NCBI GenBank assembly: GCA_946894095.1 | Contig: OX335645.2 | Location: 18,003,001-18,067,000 of the forward strand | Origin: Incurvaria masculella | Lineage: Eukaryota; Arthropoda; Insecta; Lepidoptera; Incurvariidae | Length of the DNA: 64,000 nt | Direction: 5' to 3' | Shown: positions 33,735-45,162 of the stretch, piece by piece | Layout of the letters: the number at the start of each line of letters is the position of its first letter | Numbering within the stretch: the stretch's first letter is position 1 | Program-made: the position numbers and the translations under genes | The notes under the pieces: model-generated | What the model saw: only the letters and a program-made list of their open reading frames with translations | The model's database searches: none | Told to the model about the DNA's origin: nothing

Positions 33735-35159
33735 TAGTTGTAGTGAATTCTGAACTGGCGCATATATATAGTGTAATTTATATATGGTTAAAAGATTACA
33801 GTAAGAGTCGTTGCAAGAATGAAAACGGTAATGGACGGCACGGAGAAATTTATTTTGGATTAATTCTATTTTATCTGTGTAAATGGCGTAATACTACTGA
33901 CACGCATTCAAGCTGAGAACGTACCAACGTTTGGTAAAGTATCATGTATGTATGTAAGTTTTTGAATTTTTTCGTAGATCGTGAAACGAAACCAAGCATC
34001 TGATAAGCGTTTTTTGTTATGTGGTCAACGTGCAGGTTGAAGTGAAGTTTTTCGTCAAAAATAATCCCTATAGGTTATTCTAATAATACTTACTTTCAAT
34101 ATCCTAGGCCTCAATGTGAGAGTGTCTGGAAGTTCGTCACGCTACAAGAGCACAGAGAGAAAGCCGCGGAAACATCGCCTCGCTGCCTCTTCGAGGCCGG
34201 GAAAGCGCACATGATGCCGTCAAAACCAGGAGCGGTGACGGGAGACAACCAGTGCCAACATTGAGCTAAGATGGTTGCGTTAATTGAGAGCACAGAAAAA
34301 ATAAATAATAGGTAAAATATTAATTCGAGTTTCAGCGACATCTACTTTTTGAAGCATTGCAATCAGATTCCGAAAATAATCTGAAAACGTTTTTCATTAG
34401 GACATTCGTCGGAAGCTGGATGAAACTCACTTTCAAAAACTTTTTCAGATTATTATTCTTCAAAACAACTCATATGGGTTTTCTTATGAAAAGGTCTAAG
34501 AGACAAATATAAAATATTAATTTTACACATTTTTAACTTCAGACATAGTAGTAAAACTTCACCGCACAATTACTCTGCTATAACCAAATATAATATATTT
34601 TACCAAATTATTCTCCTCTATTCCATTCCCGCGAATACATTGTTACAAAGCGAGCGTGACCCTCATGCCAGAAGGGCACTTTCATTCCATGTACATTTAG
34701 CTAATTCTACGTCAATCAAAACAGGACTGCGAACTCCTAACTGACGCGCCCAGGATCCGCGGCGTCTGTGTCTGACGTCTGAAGTCAAGAGAGCAAAGAA
34801 CTAAATGAGCTTGTCATATGCACGACGTGATAGGTGCTCCGTTACAATGACGTCAGGCGAGAAGTTTCGGAATAATATGCGAACTTCTACTTTCGGTTGT
34901 ACGACCCTTTTATTATTTCAAAGCGTGTGTCGTGTAGAAAAGCCCCGGAACGGCGTCCGTAGCTCGACGTCACTGCAAGTATTGTGACCTAACCCCTTTC
35001 GCTCTCCAGTGCTTCGGTTTTGATGAAGTATAGTAATTTGGGGGGCGGGCGATTAATATAATGTCATCTCGGTGCATCATATACCCCTGAGTTTAATACT
35101 CCTTTTTCGACAATCGCGTATAATTTGAAGAGAAGTTCAATCTCACGACAGAACTGAAT
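33735..35159. other. Unassigned
   Basis: No gene recognised. TGACGTCA-like ATGACGTCAGG lies near 34848. A 64-bp block at 34927-34990 recurs at 51789-51848 (listed separately). Confidence 0.35.
34927..34990 (+). repeat. Short shared block, copy 1
   Basis: GTGTCGTG, then AGCCCC, GTCCGTAGCTCGACGTCACT and GTGACCTAA occur in the same order at 51789-51848, with a small gap before GACCT. The family is unknown. Confidence 0.5.
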
Positions 35160-35590
35160 GTCAGCCTCAGTGGCCCAGTTTAGTCAGCCTCAGTGGCCCA
35201 GTGGCGCGACACTTCGGCGATCGCTCTCCGAAGTTAAGCAACGCTGGGTCCGGTCTGGTCTTGGATGGGTGACCATTCGACCGTTGAGAGAGGCTGGCCG
35301 TGGTTCGGATTCCACGTTAAGCTGTAGGTCCCCTTCCTTACTTACTAGGTGGTAGGGTTTATCCCGCCCGGGTTGGTACCATCGCATTGGATGAACGATG
35401 GTCGAAGCGGCAATGAAAATTGTCCGTGTTTTCCATCCAGTTCAATGTAGCCGTGCAATATAAGGAAGGTCCTGGCATGGCACCTAGTTCCCATGTGGTG
35501 TGTTGGGCTAACACCATGACAGAACTTGTGGTATTAGCCATCCATGTCCAGCTTAGAGCAAATGCTCTAAGCATGTCCAGTCACATAAAA
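35160..35590 (+). mobile_element. SINE, 5S-head type a, full length (reference copy)
   Basis: The head contains CCGAAGTTAAGCAACGCTGG (5S box A) and TTGGATGGGTGACC (intermediate element and most of box C) at 35228-35274, in the order and spacing of the internal promoter of animal 5S rRNA genes. It continues GGTTCGGATTCCACG, where similarity to the tRNA-headed SINEs starts, then the shared body, ending ACAT plus A10. The first 24 bp of the head are duplicated (35160 and 35184). A 20-bp palindrome is inserted near the tail (35552-35571). Expected to use Pol III type 1 promotion. Confidence 0.9.
35552..35571. repeat. 20-bp palindromic insertion flanked by a 9-bp repeat
   Basis: CTTAGAGCAAATGCTCTAAG interrupts the SINE tail; CATGTCCAG stands on both sides (35543-35551 and 35572-35580) but occurs once in the copy at 31448-31584. 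Confidence 0.85.
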
Positions 35591-36540
35591 AAAAAAGAAC
35601 CTGCACATCGTTCCAGACTGACTCATGGTATCATGTGCTTGTTCAGTTTGCGGTGACCGGTGAGAAGATTCTTCGCATATTGGGAACGTTTGCCAGATAT
35701 TTTTACTTCGGTTCTCTTCTCACAGTTATCTTTTGCTTGGGGGGGGGGGGCATTTTATTGTACCACATGATATTGTATTTATGTTCAACTTTCATTTCAG
35801 TTCAATATTATCAGAATTAAATATTACTATTAAACATTCATGATTTTACAAGGCATAGTTGTTTTTAGTTTAATATAACACTGGAACTCTTTGACGATCC
35901 CACCGCAGAAATGAAAGCGCGTGCAACCGTGGTGATCCCGTGCTAAAAAGTCACAAACTTGTAATCAAAACAGAAATCCATAGAAAATATCACTATTTAA
36001 AATATTTCGTCTCATAACTGCTCTTGGGCTAAATTGCCCACGGGCAAGTAGATATCAGCTGAGCACCTCCTCAGCCACGCATTCACCGGCACGGTTCGAG
36101 TGACTGATACGTTGGCTATAATTGTTGAATTTTAAATAAGTTCACGCATTGTTTGTATTTATGGTTACAATTTGTCTGCTCGTGTGTTATTTTGTTATTC
36201 TTGTTTGAGTTTTATTACATTATTCTATGTTATTTCCGTAACCCATTCTTCGATTTTATTTTCTTCATTTATCTTGAGACAGCTTTTGTTTCTTTATTGC
36301 CTGCTATACTTTGTTATATTTTTATTTTCTCTTCTTACATTTTTTACATTTCTGCTGGATCAGGTTTTAATGTTAAAAGTTAGACTCTTGCTCCTTCGGT
36401 TTTTTTTTATCTACCAGTTTTATTAAGTTATTTCTATAACCTTTTTTTTGTTATAGTAAATCAATCAAGGTAAATTAAGAATTTCTAACTTTTTTTTTTC
36501 AAAAGTAAAAATAAAGATGAAATAAAGGTAACATGATAGC
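35591..36540. other. Unassigned, T-rich
   Basis: T-rich DNA at 36120-36440 gives overlapping frames rich in F, L and Y that are composition artefacts. A run of ten G's lies near 35741. Confidence 0.4.
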
Positions 36541-36544
36541 TATC

Positions 36545-36832
36545 TCTACAGACCATCTCAAATAGGAAATCGTTAGGAGTATCGGTTCGACCATTCTGTT
36601 TGATGGTTTGTCGTTTTAGCCTATCTCGCCGAGAAAAGGTGGGATTGTATGTGTGTTCTTGGAACGTGTACCAATTCTCTAATTGGATTAAAATAACAGT
36701 TTTGGGATAGTGGGAAGCTGGCGAATAGTCTAGAATTTTACTTCCACGATCGATTCATAAAACTAAGCCTCGTAAAAAAACCTTGGATAATCTAGTGTCC
36801 TATTTGAATCGTCTCTACCGCGTATTATTTTC
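36545..36832. mobile_element. Possible small TIR element
   Basis: Left CAGACCATCTCAAATAGGA and right, reverse-complemented, AGAGACGATTCAAATAGGA are similar inverted ends 288 bp apart. Only one copy is present in the window. Confidence 0.35.
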
Positions 36833-38145
36833 TTTCATTTCTTTTTATCTTCTTCATTTGTTCACGATTCTCGTGGAAAGAGAGAAGGACACATATATAC
36901 CATCGGTTCTCTGAAATGTTAGAGAGCGCATTGTAGCCCGTCCGCTCTAGCATGCCAGAGCGAATCAGTTTTCCAATTTGTGGCCGATCGACGACGATTA
37001 AAGAGGAACATATGGATTCACAAAGCTAAACGAGTTCTCAATACATTCTCAGAGACGTTCCCGAATTTGGTTAATGCGTGACACTTCTGGATGAGATCGT
37101 CTACATAATATATACATTCACAGTGTTCTTATTTAAATATACAACCGTTTAGGCTTAAATCGATACGACTGGTGAATACAATCAGAGAGTAACTATCAAA
37201 CCCAAGGAATTCATGCTCTAAATTAGAATTATAGTAGGTTTTAGGTCAGCTCCGGTAAAGTGAGATGTGGAGTAAATACATTACGACATTCTTATTTTAT
37301 TTTATAGAAAAAGATTAAACTTAGTTGTACTGTATTGTTCAAGTATGATTTTAGTGACAATAGTAACACGTGTGTATGCTCAATACAATAATAATAATAT
37401 CCACAAAATAGTTTGACCATTTTAACAAAAATCATAAACGTTAGCAACTTTCAGCTGGCATGCTTCTCAGCGTCTCTCAAGATTTCACCTATTTGATTTA
37501 TGAGAACTATAACAACATTATATGTTTTTAAATCTGTATTAAATATATGCAAATCATTATCAAAATATTTGGTATAAATAAAAATATGTTTCTTAACTCA
37601 GTGATAATTAATTACCGGCTTTATAAAAAAAAATATTTTACCTTGCTTTAACGTCAGACTGACAAGTGACACAGCTGTCACTTGCCAGCGGCGGCAGCAA
37701 AAGTGACCTTGAATGGACATTTCGTGTAAGCACATACTGCCGAATTTCTGAATAATTTATCAAAACGAATGATTCTATTCTATGATTGCCGATAAACTTT
37801 ATTGCCGGAAATGGCTTGAGGTTTTAGTGACGCCTAAAAAAACGCCAGAAATTGCTGTAAGTTGAGAAACTTTAGTTGCCCGTGTACTTCATGCCCGTGT
37901 ATGAGTACCTTGCCCAGACAAATATATCGAATGTGTATGCCACTGTTTGAATTGTTTTATAATAAATAATATAGCTATCTTAATTTTTTTTTTACAAAAT
38001 GCCTAGTTTAAAAAATATTTTCTCTTATATGAACATTTGTTACAATTAATATTATCTCTGCATGAATTAAAGATTATAACAGGGCGATCTTAATATTGAA
38101 ATAAAAAAAAATCCAAACTTTTAAATATGGCAGGCCATCAACAAA
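36833..38145. other. Unassigned intergenic DNA
   Basis: AT-rich without recognised features; a short CAGCTGTCACTTGCC passage near 37670 adjoins an imperfect inverted word (AAGTGACACAGCTGTCACTT). Confidence 0.35.
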
Positions 38146-38184
38146 GCTTGGAGTGCACAAGCTCTGGTTAGTATTATAATAATA

Positions 38185-39544
38185 CTAGCAGCCCGTCCCG
38201 GCTTTGCACGGGCATAATATAATTGAAAAAATATTATTTTGACACAATGATACACAAATAAACCCCTTATTACGTAGAGTTCCTAAAAAAAGAGCATAAA
38301 CCTACATTGAAATATTTGAAATAAAAATAACAAATTTTGTGAATATATTTTTTTTGTATTTTTTTTTCTTTTTTGTATTTTTTACTTTTATGTATTTTTC
38401 ATACTATTAATTATTTTAAAAAGGTCATAACCACAAAACAAAGCCATTAAATAAATAATTTATTGAGTTAAAGCCAGGGAGTAAACATTATTTGATGTTG
38501 TTTTATTTTTCACTAAATAATTAGCTTAACTGTTATTATGATACTTTTGAGATTACCGCGGTCGTTAGACATGTTTGAAAAATGTTACGGCTTTTGAGAA
38601 TGTCTTTGGAGAGTGTATCTTCCTGCCGCGTGAAAAGCCGTAACATTTTTCAAACATGTTTAACTGTTATTAGCTACCTACATCTACTACTATAACCTAC
38701 AACTAAAAAGTATTTAATCGAAAATCATAAAAAATATTTAAGTCACTTATTTATTAGGATAACTAAATGTACAACATATATTAATGGGTCTAGTTCTGAA
38801 AAGAACTTTTTGAATGCGTTTAGTTACCTTCTAAACTAATTATCATCAAGCGACAAAATATTATCAAGCGACAATTTCTTAAATTCCGCACACGGCTGCT
38901 GCGTAGGGAGCCGACTGACTCCCCTCCCGTATCTCTGAGTGACGCCTACAAACTCTAAAACGCATAGTTTGTCAAAGGGAAGTTTTTTCTAATTTTTAAA
39001 CTCATGATATCTTTCGAATGAAATGTCGGAATCGAATAATTCAAAAAGTAATATAAAGGTATTGAAACAGTCTTAAATAATAATTTATTTATTTTGATAG
39101 GGATTCATATCTAGGTACAAATAAAGAGCCTTTTCTAGCGGCGGTATTTAAATTTTTATTTTAAAATAAATGCACACTTATTGTGACATAACTATAATAG
39201 TTAGATGTATGCTGTCGCGACATTTTTTGTAGATAATAATGTGTTCTATAAAATTGTACTACATCATTTTGTTCTATCGTGAATAGTTTTCGCAGCGCAC
39301 GCGATGTAAGGAACATTCTTGGTAATTTTTTTGCACCTTGGGTTACGTTATCGGAGTTTTGGTAAGGATCCCTAATTTTTTTAAGATAAAACATAGTCTA
39401 TGTCCCTCGGATAGACTGTAGCTTTCCAACGGTGAAATAATTTTTCAAATCCGTTCAGTAGTTTCCTATCTGTTCATGTATTTGAGCCTATTCGGTTCAA
39501 ATACACAAACAATCAAACCTTTCCTCTTTATATAATAGTATAGA
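38185..39544 (-). mobile_element. Non-autonomous Helitron
   Basis: On the minus strand it begins TCTATACTATTATATAAAG and ends with a CCCGT...ACGGG hairpin followed by CTAG, inserted between host A and T: the hallmarks of Helitron ends. About 1.36 kb with no Rep/helicase frame, so it depends on another copy. An internal inverted repeat lies at about 38568-38660 (arms with ACATGTTTGAAAAATGTTAC). Confidence 0.75.
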
Positions 39545-40199
39545 TTAGAGAGCTCCGATAATAAACGCGTCCGATCGCTGCTAAATTCAAAGTGATAGAA
39601 CCGCAGCCTCCGACGCACTATTTATAGGCACGCTCCCACCGCCCCGGCCGGCCCGTACTGCCGCAAACCTACGTCCCGCAATTTTTAAATCTGTAATATC
39701 TTCGAAAATATTCATTTAAATCATATGCTGTAAACGGCCACATAAATCTATATTAAATCAACAATGTATTTAAGGTATTTAATTGGATAAGGATTAATGC
39801 TGTATTGGTTAAAATCGCCTCGAAAATTAGCCATTATTGGTCGTAAAAAGTTAATGACAAAAAAAATTTATTGTGGTATATCTATAAGAGATAAACATAT
39901 ACCATCGCGGAGTTTTCTGTAGACTTTTTTAATGTGTACAATACTTAGTACATTATTTTGATAAATCTCGTAGGATTCAGCCTGCGTTTGCAATGTAAGC
40001 GGAAAAAATGTAATTTATTACGACATCACATTGGAAACCTCAAAAATAACAGTATTTCTGCACTATTTAATGGGCGTTATTATACATATAAACCTTCCTC
40101 TTGAAACCGCATCAAAATCCGTTGCGTAGTTTTAAAGATTTAAGCGAACATGGGGATATAGGGACAGAGAAATCGACTTTGTTTTATACTATGTAGTGA
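39545..40199 (-). mobile_element. Second Helitron-like segment
   Basis: Its minus-strand 5' end TCACTACATAGTATAAAAC starts with TC after an A, and resembles the 5' end of 43668-44045 (TCACTACATATTATAAAAT). Shared words include AAACCTTCCTCTTGAA and ATCCGTTGCGTAGTTTT. Its own 3' end is not clear; it may share the CTAG end at 38185 with its neighbour. Confidence 0.55.
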
Positions 40200-40302
40200 T
40201 GTAGTTATGGCCATTATGGATCTCTCTTCTTTCTTCAGGCGAAAAATATGGATATATTTTAATTTTAAAATTATCACTAACCAGACATTGTGCACTCCAC
40301 GC

Positions 40303-41040
40303 TGAGAGGTTACCCGCCCTTGGAGAAATTAGTAAATTATGGAATGATCAAATGTGCGACATTATTCGCTATATTATTTTTCTGCTGCTTCTCCAGGGAG
40401 AAAGCATTTATTAAAAAAAAAACGTTAAATGATTAAAAAAGAGACTTTCAATCTTTCGTAGTTTTTATGTAGGTATTTAAAACGCTATCCCTGCAGCGAC
40501 ATGACGAAGTCCCCAGACATTATTTCTCGTCTATTGCTATTAAACCCGCAAACACCTCGTATACCTTTATTAAATACACACCCTCTTCATTATAAGCAAC
40601 CCCGTAAGTGCTGGAGCACTATTTCCCCAGTCCGTCGCAGTTTTAGATCTGAGTGCATCTACATAATAACGCAAAAGTGATTATCTTTTGAGTCCCACAT
40701 AAATATTCATATGGGCGTCTCGGGCGGCCATTAGGGCCATGAATATGCGGGGAAGCTGGCCCCAGCAGTGCAGTCACTCGGAGGCCCTTGTAGCAAGATG
40801 TGCGCGAACAAAATGGAGGTCTCGAATTTACGGCGGTAAAAGCTCTCTCGCGAATACGATCCTTGTGAGCGGTGGTTCTTCAAAGACCTGCCGAGTGGAA
40901 TTATTCCGAACCTATATGATAAGGAGTCATAGGAGTATGACTGAAATTCAGCTGAGGTACCTGAAAATACATCCGACTGCAAAAGGAGGGTTATTTATGT
41001 TTTCTATAATTGAGTTTAAATTCAATTGTGAATATTTGAA
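40303..41040. other. Unassigned
   Basis: No gene or repeat recognised. Confidence 0.35.
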
Positions 41041-41728
41041 TTAAGGTGGCCCAACCCGTTAAACTCCCCATACAAACGGGGAAAGAAGATCACGCCCATA
41101 TTTCTTATCAGAGATCCCACATTTTGCTCAAAAGAGCTTTATTTGATCGAACTAGATGTCTGATGACCATTGGCATTGCAAAATTGTGTTTGTTAATATT
41201 TTAAAACTTACGCAGGACATAACTACAATATTTAGTTTGACGGCTTGTGAGGCCGCGCGTGTGAGGAGCAGCACGTCCTGCTCCTCACACGCGCGGTAAG
41301 CCGTCAAACTAAATATTAAAATTGTGTTTGGTTTCTAAGTTATAAGGTCCGAAAGTCTGAATTTTTCGCGCGTTTTATACAATAACTTTGGTGGTTTATT
41401 ACGCAATGATAAAGTAAGTAAATCTTAAAAAGATTAGTCATTAGACATAGCTTATTTATTTATTATAAACGATTTGGTTTTTGTTAGATTTTTTACTACA
41501 GCGGTCGTGGTTTACTTTTAGCTATCGTCGTTTTGAAATCAAAATTTTCGTAAATCTTACCAAATCATACATTACATTATGCACATTGTCTTTTTTGTGG
41601 ACATGTTGCATCTTCCTCATCACGGAGCTTGTCTTTTTCTTTGAAACAGAGAAGGTCCCAGAGCGCAACAGCACGGTTTTGTACCGTGCCTGCGAATGAG
41701 TTAGTCCCGCCGGGTTGGGCCACCTTAA
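41041..41728. mobile_element. TTAA-flanked MITE, copy B (inverted), with insertion
   Basis: TTAAGGTGGCCCAACCCG at the left and its reverse complement at the right, TTAA on both sides. It lies in the opposite orientation to copy A. A 125-bp insert (41193-41317) splits the internal AAAATTGTGTTTGG word. Confidence 0.82.
41193..41317. mobile_element. Palindromic insert with 13-bp target duplication
   Basis: AAAATTGTGTTTG is present at both edges (41180-41192 and 41318-41330) but only once in copies A and C. The right three quarters of the insert is a hairpin: AATATTTAGTTTGACGGCTT and CGCGCGTGTGAGGAGCAG are mirrored across a CACGTC loop. No coding capacity. Confidence 0.85.
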
Positions 41729-42782
41729 CTTGAAAATAACTACATCGTTAATCGGTAACATACATAATATTCACTCAATTATCAACTAAAGTTAATTGAG
41801 TCGATATAAGTATTTCACTTGAGTTATTACGACTTTTATTGTATTACGTAGCATCGGCACAACTGGTCAGATACAATAAATTAAACGAATTCTCGAAACG
41901 AATGAATGATATACGGAATTAATGAAATCATTACTTCTGATACGAAATTTTAATTACTAGTTCTCAATAATTCAGTGGTACGTACTACCTAGTTTTAACT
42001 GGATTTCTTAGCTCGAGTGGTAATTGGGGAGTTATTTCAGTTTAGTCTCATAAATTGTGAATCGTTTAATAACGCCGTCCCGTCCGACACGCGTCGCATT
42101 AAATCACGGACATTGGCGTGACTTGGATCGGACCTATTACGATAGTTCTTCAGCAAATTAACAACGTTGCATTATATTAGTTCGACCACGGATTTCCAGA
42201 AATATTGCACAATCTTGTCTTAAAATGTGTGAAATTGTGCGTTCTGAACCTATGTATGGAATGATAATATGATTTGAAAAATAATTATGTGAAGTAACAG
42301 TTTTAACGATACACTGAAAATATTAAATATTTTGCACGCAGGTGAAATGTTATAGAAGTATCCGAAGTCTATTGAATATAATCTGTCTGTGCTCTTTCGT
42401 CTCTACCATAGAGAATGATCGTCGGAACTATTCATTCTCATTCCACCCATATTTATATATTTACATTAGCATGATTTACACTAATATATATACATAAACA
42501 CACCCTCACACACCACACACATAACCTAACCCAATCTCTCACCACCTCTAATCATCATACACGAATACTGATGGAGCACAGTCTTTTTAGTACAAGTGGA
42601 AATCTGTGATTGGCTTATGTTTTGCATTTTGTTATTGTATGAACGCTATGTACTCGTATATACATAGAAGCTGTTGCTTTCTCGATGAAATAAATAAACT
42701 ATATAACGCTGTCTAGTTTTAAGGACGAAGAACATGGTTTTACGGTTTATTAGATGCAACCACAAACGATTTTTGAGATGCA
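41729..42782. other. Unassigned
   Basis: An AC-rich run lies near 42500-42530. No gene recognised. Confidence 0.35.
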
Positions 42783-43163
42783 CGTAACTTAGTGGCGCAG
42801 GGACTTGCCTTGCATTTCAGAGGTATGGATTCAAATTCCGGCCCCTTCATTATTTCATGCACCGCTTACTATGTTTTTCTGAGTTGGATAAGGGCATTTC
42901 GTCACCAATGCGAGCTGCTCCATGGTTCAGTATCCATGTAAAACTCTAGGCTACTTCCTCTACTAGGTTGTAGGATTATGCCCGCCCGGGTTGATACCAT
43001 CGCATTTGATGAAAATATGCTCGAAAGGGCCATTGACATTTTTTCCGTGTTTTAAATTTAGTCCAATGTAGCCGCGCACATAAAGGGAATGTCCTAGTAG
43101 GGCACCTTATTCCTTCGGGAAAGTGGTGTGTTGGGCTAATATCAGACGGTGAGTGTGGTATTT
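42783..43163 (+). mobile_element. SINE, tRNA-head type
   Basis: Head CGTAACTTAGTGGCGCAGGG with box B GGATTCAAATTCCGG (about 42828), the linker GGGCATTTCGTCACCAATGC, then GGTTCAGTATCCATGTAAAA and the body, CTTATTCCTTCGGGAAAG, to GTGTGGTATT. The end runs into a TATTT-rich stretch. Confidence 0.82.
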
Positions 43164-43667
43164 ATTTTTTATTTATTATTTATTTATTAGCTATTACCCA
43201 TTTATTAGGCAAATAAAAAAAACAATGCAGCAAGTTTAAAGAGTAAATATCACATAGGAATATTTCTTCATCAATCTTTACTTACAACGTAATCGCTTTG
43301 TACGTTGCCATTGGCATCCACTGGCAAGGCTACAATTGCTTTGCGACCGTCTTCTTTGGGTCTTCCCCGGTCATCCCCAACTACACCTCCAAGGAGAGAC
43401 GGACACACCATCCGTCAAATTCAAATAACTCATTTTACCTCCCTTCCTCGGTCAGGACGCGTTTATAAAGTATTCAGGCTGTTAGCTCGAGATGAGGTCG
43501 ACCGTATGAAAGGGGTCGTAAAGAAGAGAAAGCTAACAGTGAGACGGCACGCGAAGGGATAGGCGCATTGAGTCAGGAAGGGTGGGAGAGGCGACCGTTT
43601 GGTGATAATACACACTGACGGTTTCGTCGCCGAGTCAGCCTGCTTACAGATTCGCTTTATACGAGTA
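43164..43667. other. Unassigned
   Basis: Begins with a (TTTATTA)-rich run. An 85-codon frame at 43305-43562 has no recognised motif. Confidence 0.35.
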
Positions 43668-44045
43668 CTAGCTAAGATACCCGGCTCCGCTCGGGTCAAT
43701 GTCGTTTCGGATTGATTTCGGGCTTAACCTAACATTTTATGTTATATGAGTTTCCAATACAAACTTTCATCCCTCTTTTCACCCTCTTTGAGATTTATTT
43801 TCCCCACAAAAGGTAGCCAAGGTCCGGACTATCTTTATACGAAATTTGTTTGTATTTCATCTAAAATACATAAAACATTATTGAATTATAATCAAGAGGA
43901 AGGTTTATACTCATAAACCTTCCTCTTTAATCACTCCATTCATTGGTGAAAACCCTATGAAAATCCATTCGGTGGTTTTTGTGTTTATCGCGTTCAGACA
44001 GACAGACAGATGCGGAGGGGGATTTTATTTTATAATATGTAGTGA
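43668..44045 (-). mobile_element. Short non-autonomous Helitron
   Basis: On the minus strand it begins TCACTACATATTATAAAAT and ends with a CCCG...CGGG hairpin, TATCTTAG and CTAG, flanked by A and T. 378 bp. An inverted duplication at 43894-43927 (AAGAGGAAGGTTTA mirrored) is inside it. Confidence 0.75.
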
Positions 44046-45162
44046 TAGTGATACTGACGTTTTCGAATTCCAAAGACACGTAAGAACTGTCATTAAGTGC
44101 ATAGACCTAGCATGCGCGCGCACGTACATCCTATTTCTATGATTTTGTGCCACAAAAATTCGATGTTACCCGGCCCAAATTTGTAAGCGAACTGACTGCT
44201 CGGCGCCGCTATATGGATTAGTTTCAGTTGCCACTCCCGTGATTCCTTGCTCGTTGGGGTCGGCGAGTCGATATTGGCAGGAGTTGGCCGCTAGCCAGTC
44301 TCCATTTAGCTGGAATCTTCAATGCTCCCACTACGTTTATTGACACTTCTGGGTCGTACGCCAGCTCAATTTATCATTCCAGACAGAGCAAACTTAGACG
44401 CTTTGTATAAAATTTAAGTCCATGAGGTGTAAGTACATACCGTAGTTTAGGTATGGGTTTTTGTTTTCACAACAGAATAATTAATAGTGGCTTTTCTTTG
44501 CATAGCTTAAAACTGAGTTTTAGGTTTTGTCGCAAAATAAAAGTTTTGTGACATTTTTCGAACCTCAGACTAAATAGAGACCACCCAACATATTGGCTCA
44601 AAAAATATTCGCAGCTTTTCATGCACTCCCCTAATTAAATTATCTCAAAACCCATAACCCAAGAATGCGTCGCCAAAAGTAATTCTGATAGACCAAAACT
44701 AGACAGCTGTCAGAGCGTCAAATATTTGTCTACTTTGCTTAGACTTACATCTTGTAGTATTTAACGATCTAATAAAACACAATGTCATTACATTTATGGA
44801 CCCACGGGTATTAAATCAACCCTACTAACCAGACTTGCCTGTTCTCCAGTCGTTTACATCTCGCCAACGACAATACAATGGCGTGCTTCTATTTGTATCT
44901 ATTAGCAGTAAGGCTACTATTGTCATTGAGATGTGTAATTCATGCCACAGATGTTTAGGGACCGGAAAGATTTCTTGTATGTGAAAACAAAATGTATACT
45001 TCCGAATTAGACTTTTTGGTAAAGCACAAAATAAATATATATGTAGGGTCTCTATATGTACTGTCCTCTGTATCATAAAGAACGCTCGTCGAAACTCCGT
45101 CCCCTTTCTACCATCGCTCAACGCAGATCGGACAGCGAATGCACTCATTCATTGTCGACACA
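44046..45162. other. Unassigned
   Basis: No gene or repeat recognised. Confidence 0.35.

Larger units (their letters stand above)
38146..40302. mobile_element. TIR pair enclosing Helitron-like DNA
   Basis: The left end GCTTGGAGTGCACAAGCTCT and the right end, reverse-complemented, GCGTGGAGTGCACAATGTCT match as terminal inverted repeats, and TGGTTAGT follows in both. Only about 40 bp at the left and 100 bp at the right belong to this element; the interior is Helitron-like. No transposase was seen. Confidence 0.55.

Noticed and set aside
35228..35274. 5S rRNA gene
   Set aside because: Only the internal promoter region resembles 5S; the flanks are SINE body and similar copies occur elsewhere in the window.
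35190..35656. Several 65-78-codon frames, with near-identical frames at 7081 and 62159
   Set aside because: They are translations of SINE copies, recurring because the SINE recurs.
36153..36426. Membrane protein frames
   Set aside because: Two overlapping frames rich in F, L and Y come from T-rich DNA; no family signature.
43305..43562. 85-codon gene
   Set aside because: Basic, low-complexity product without motif, with an overlapping frame on the other strand.
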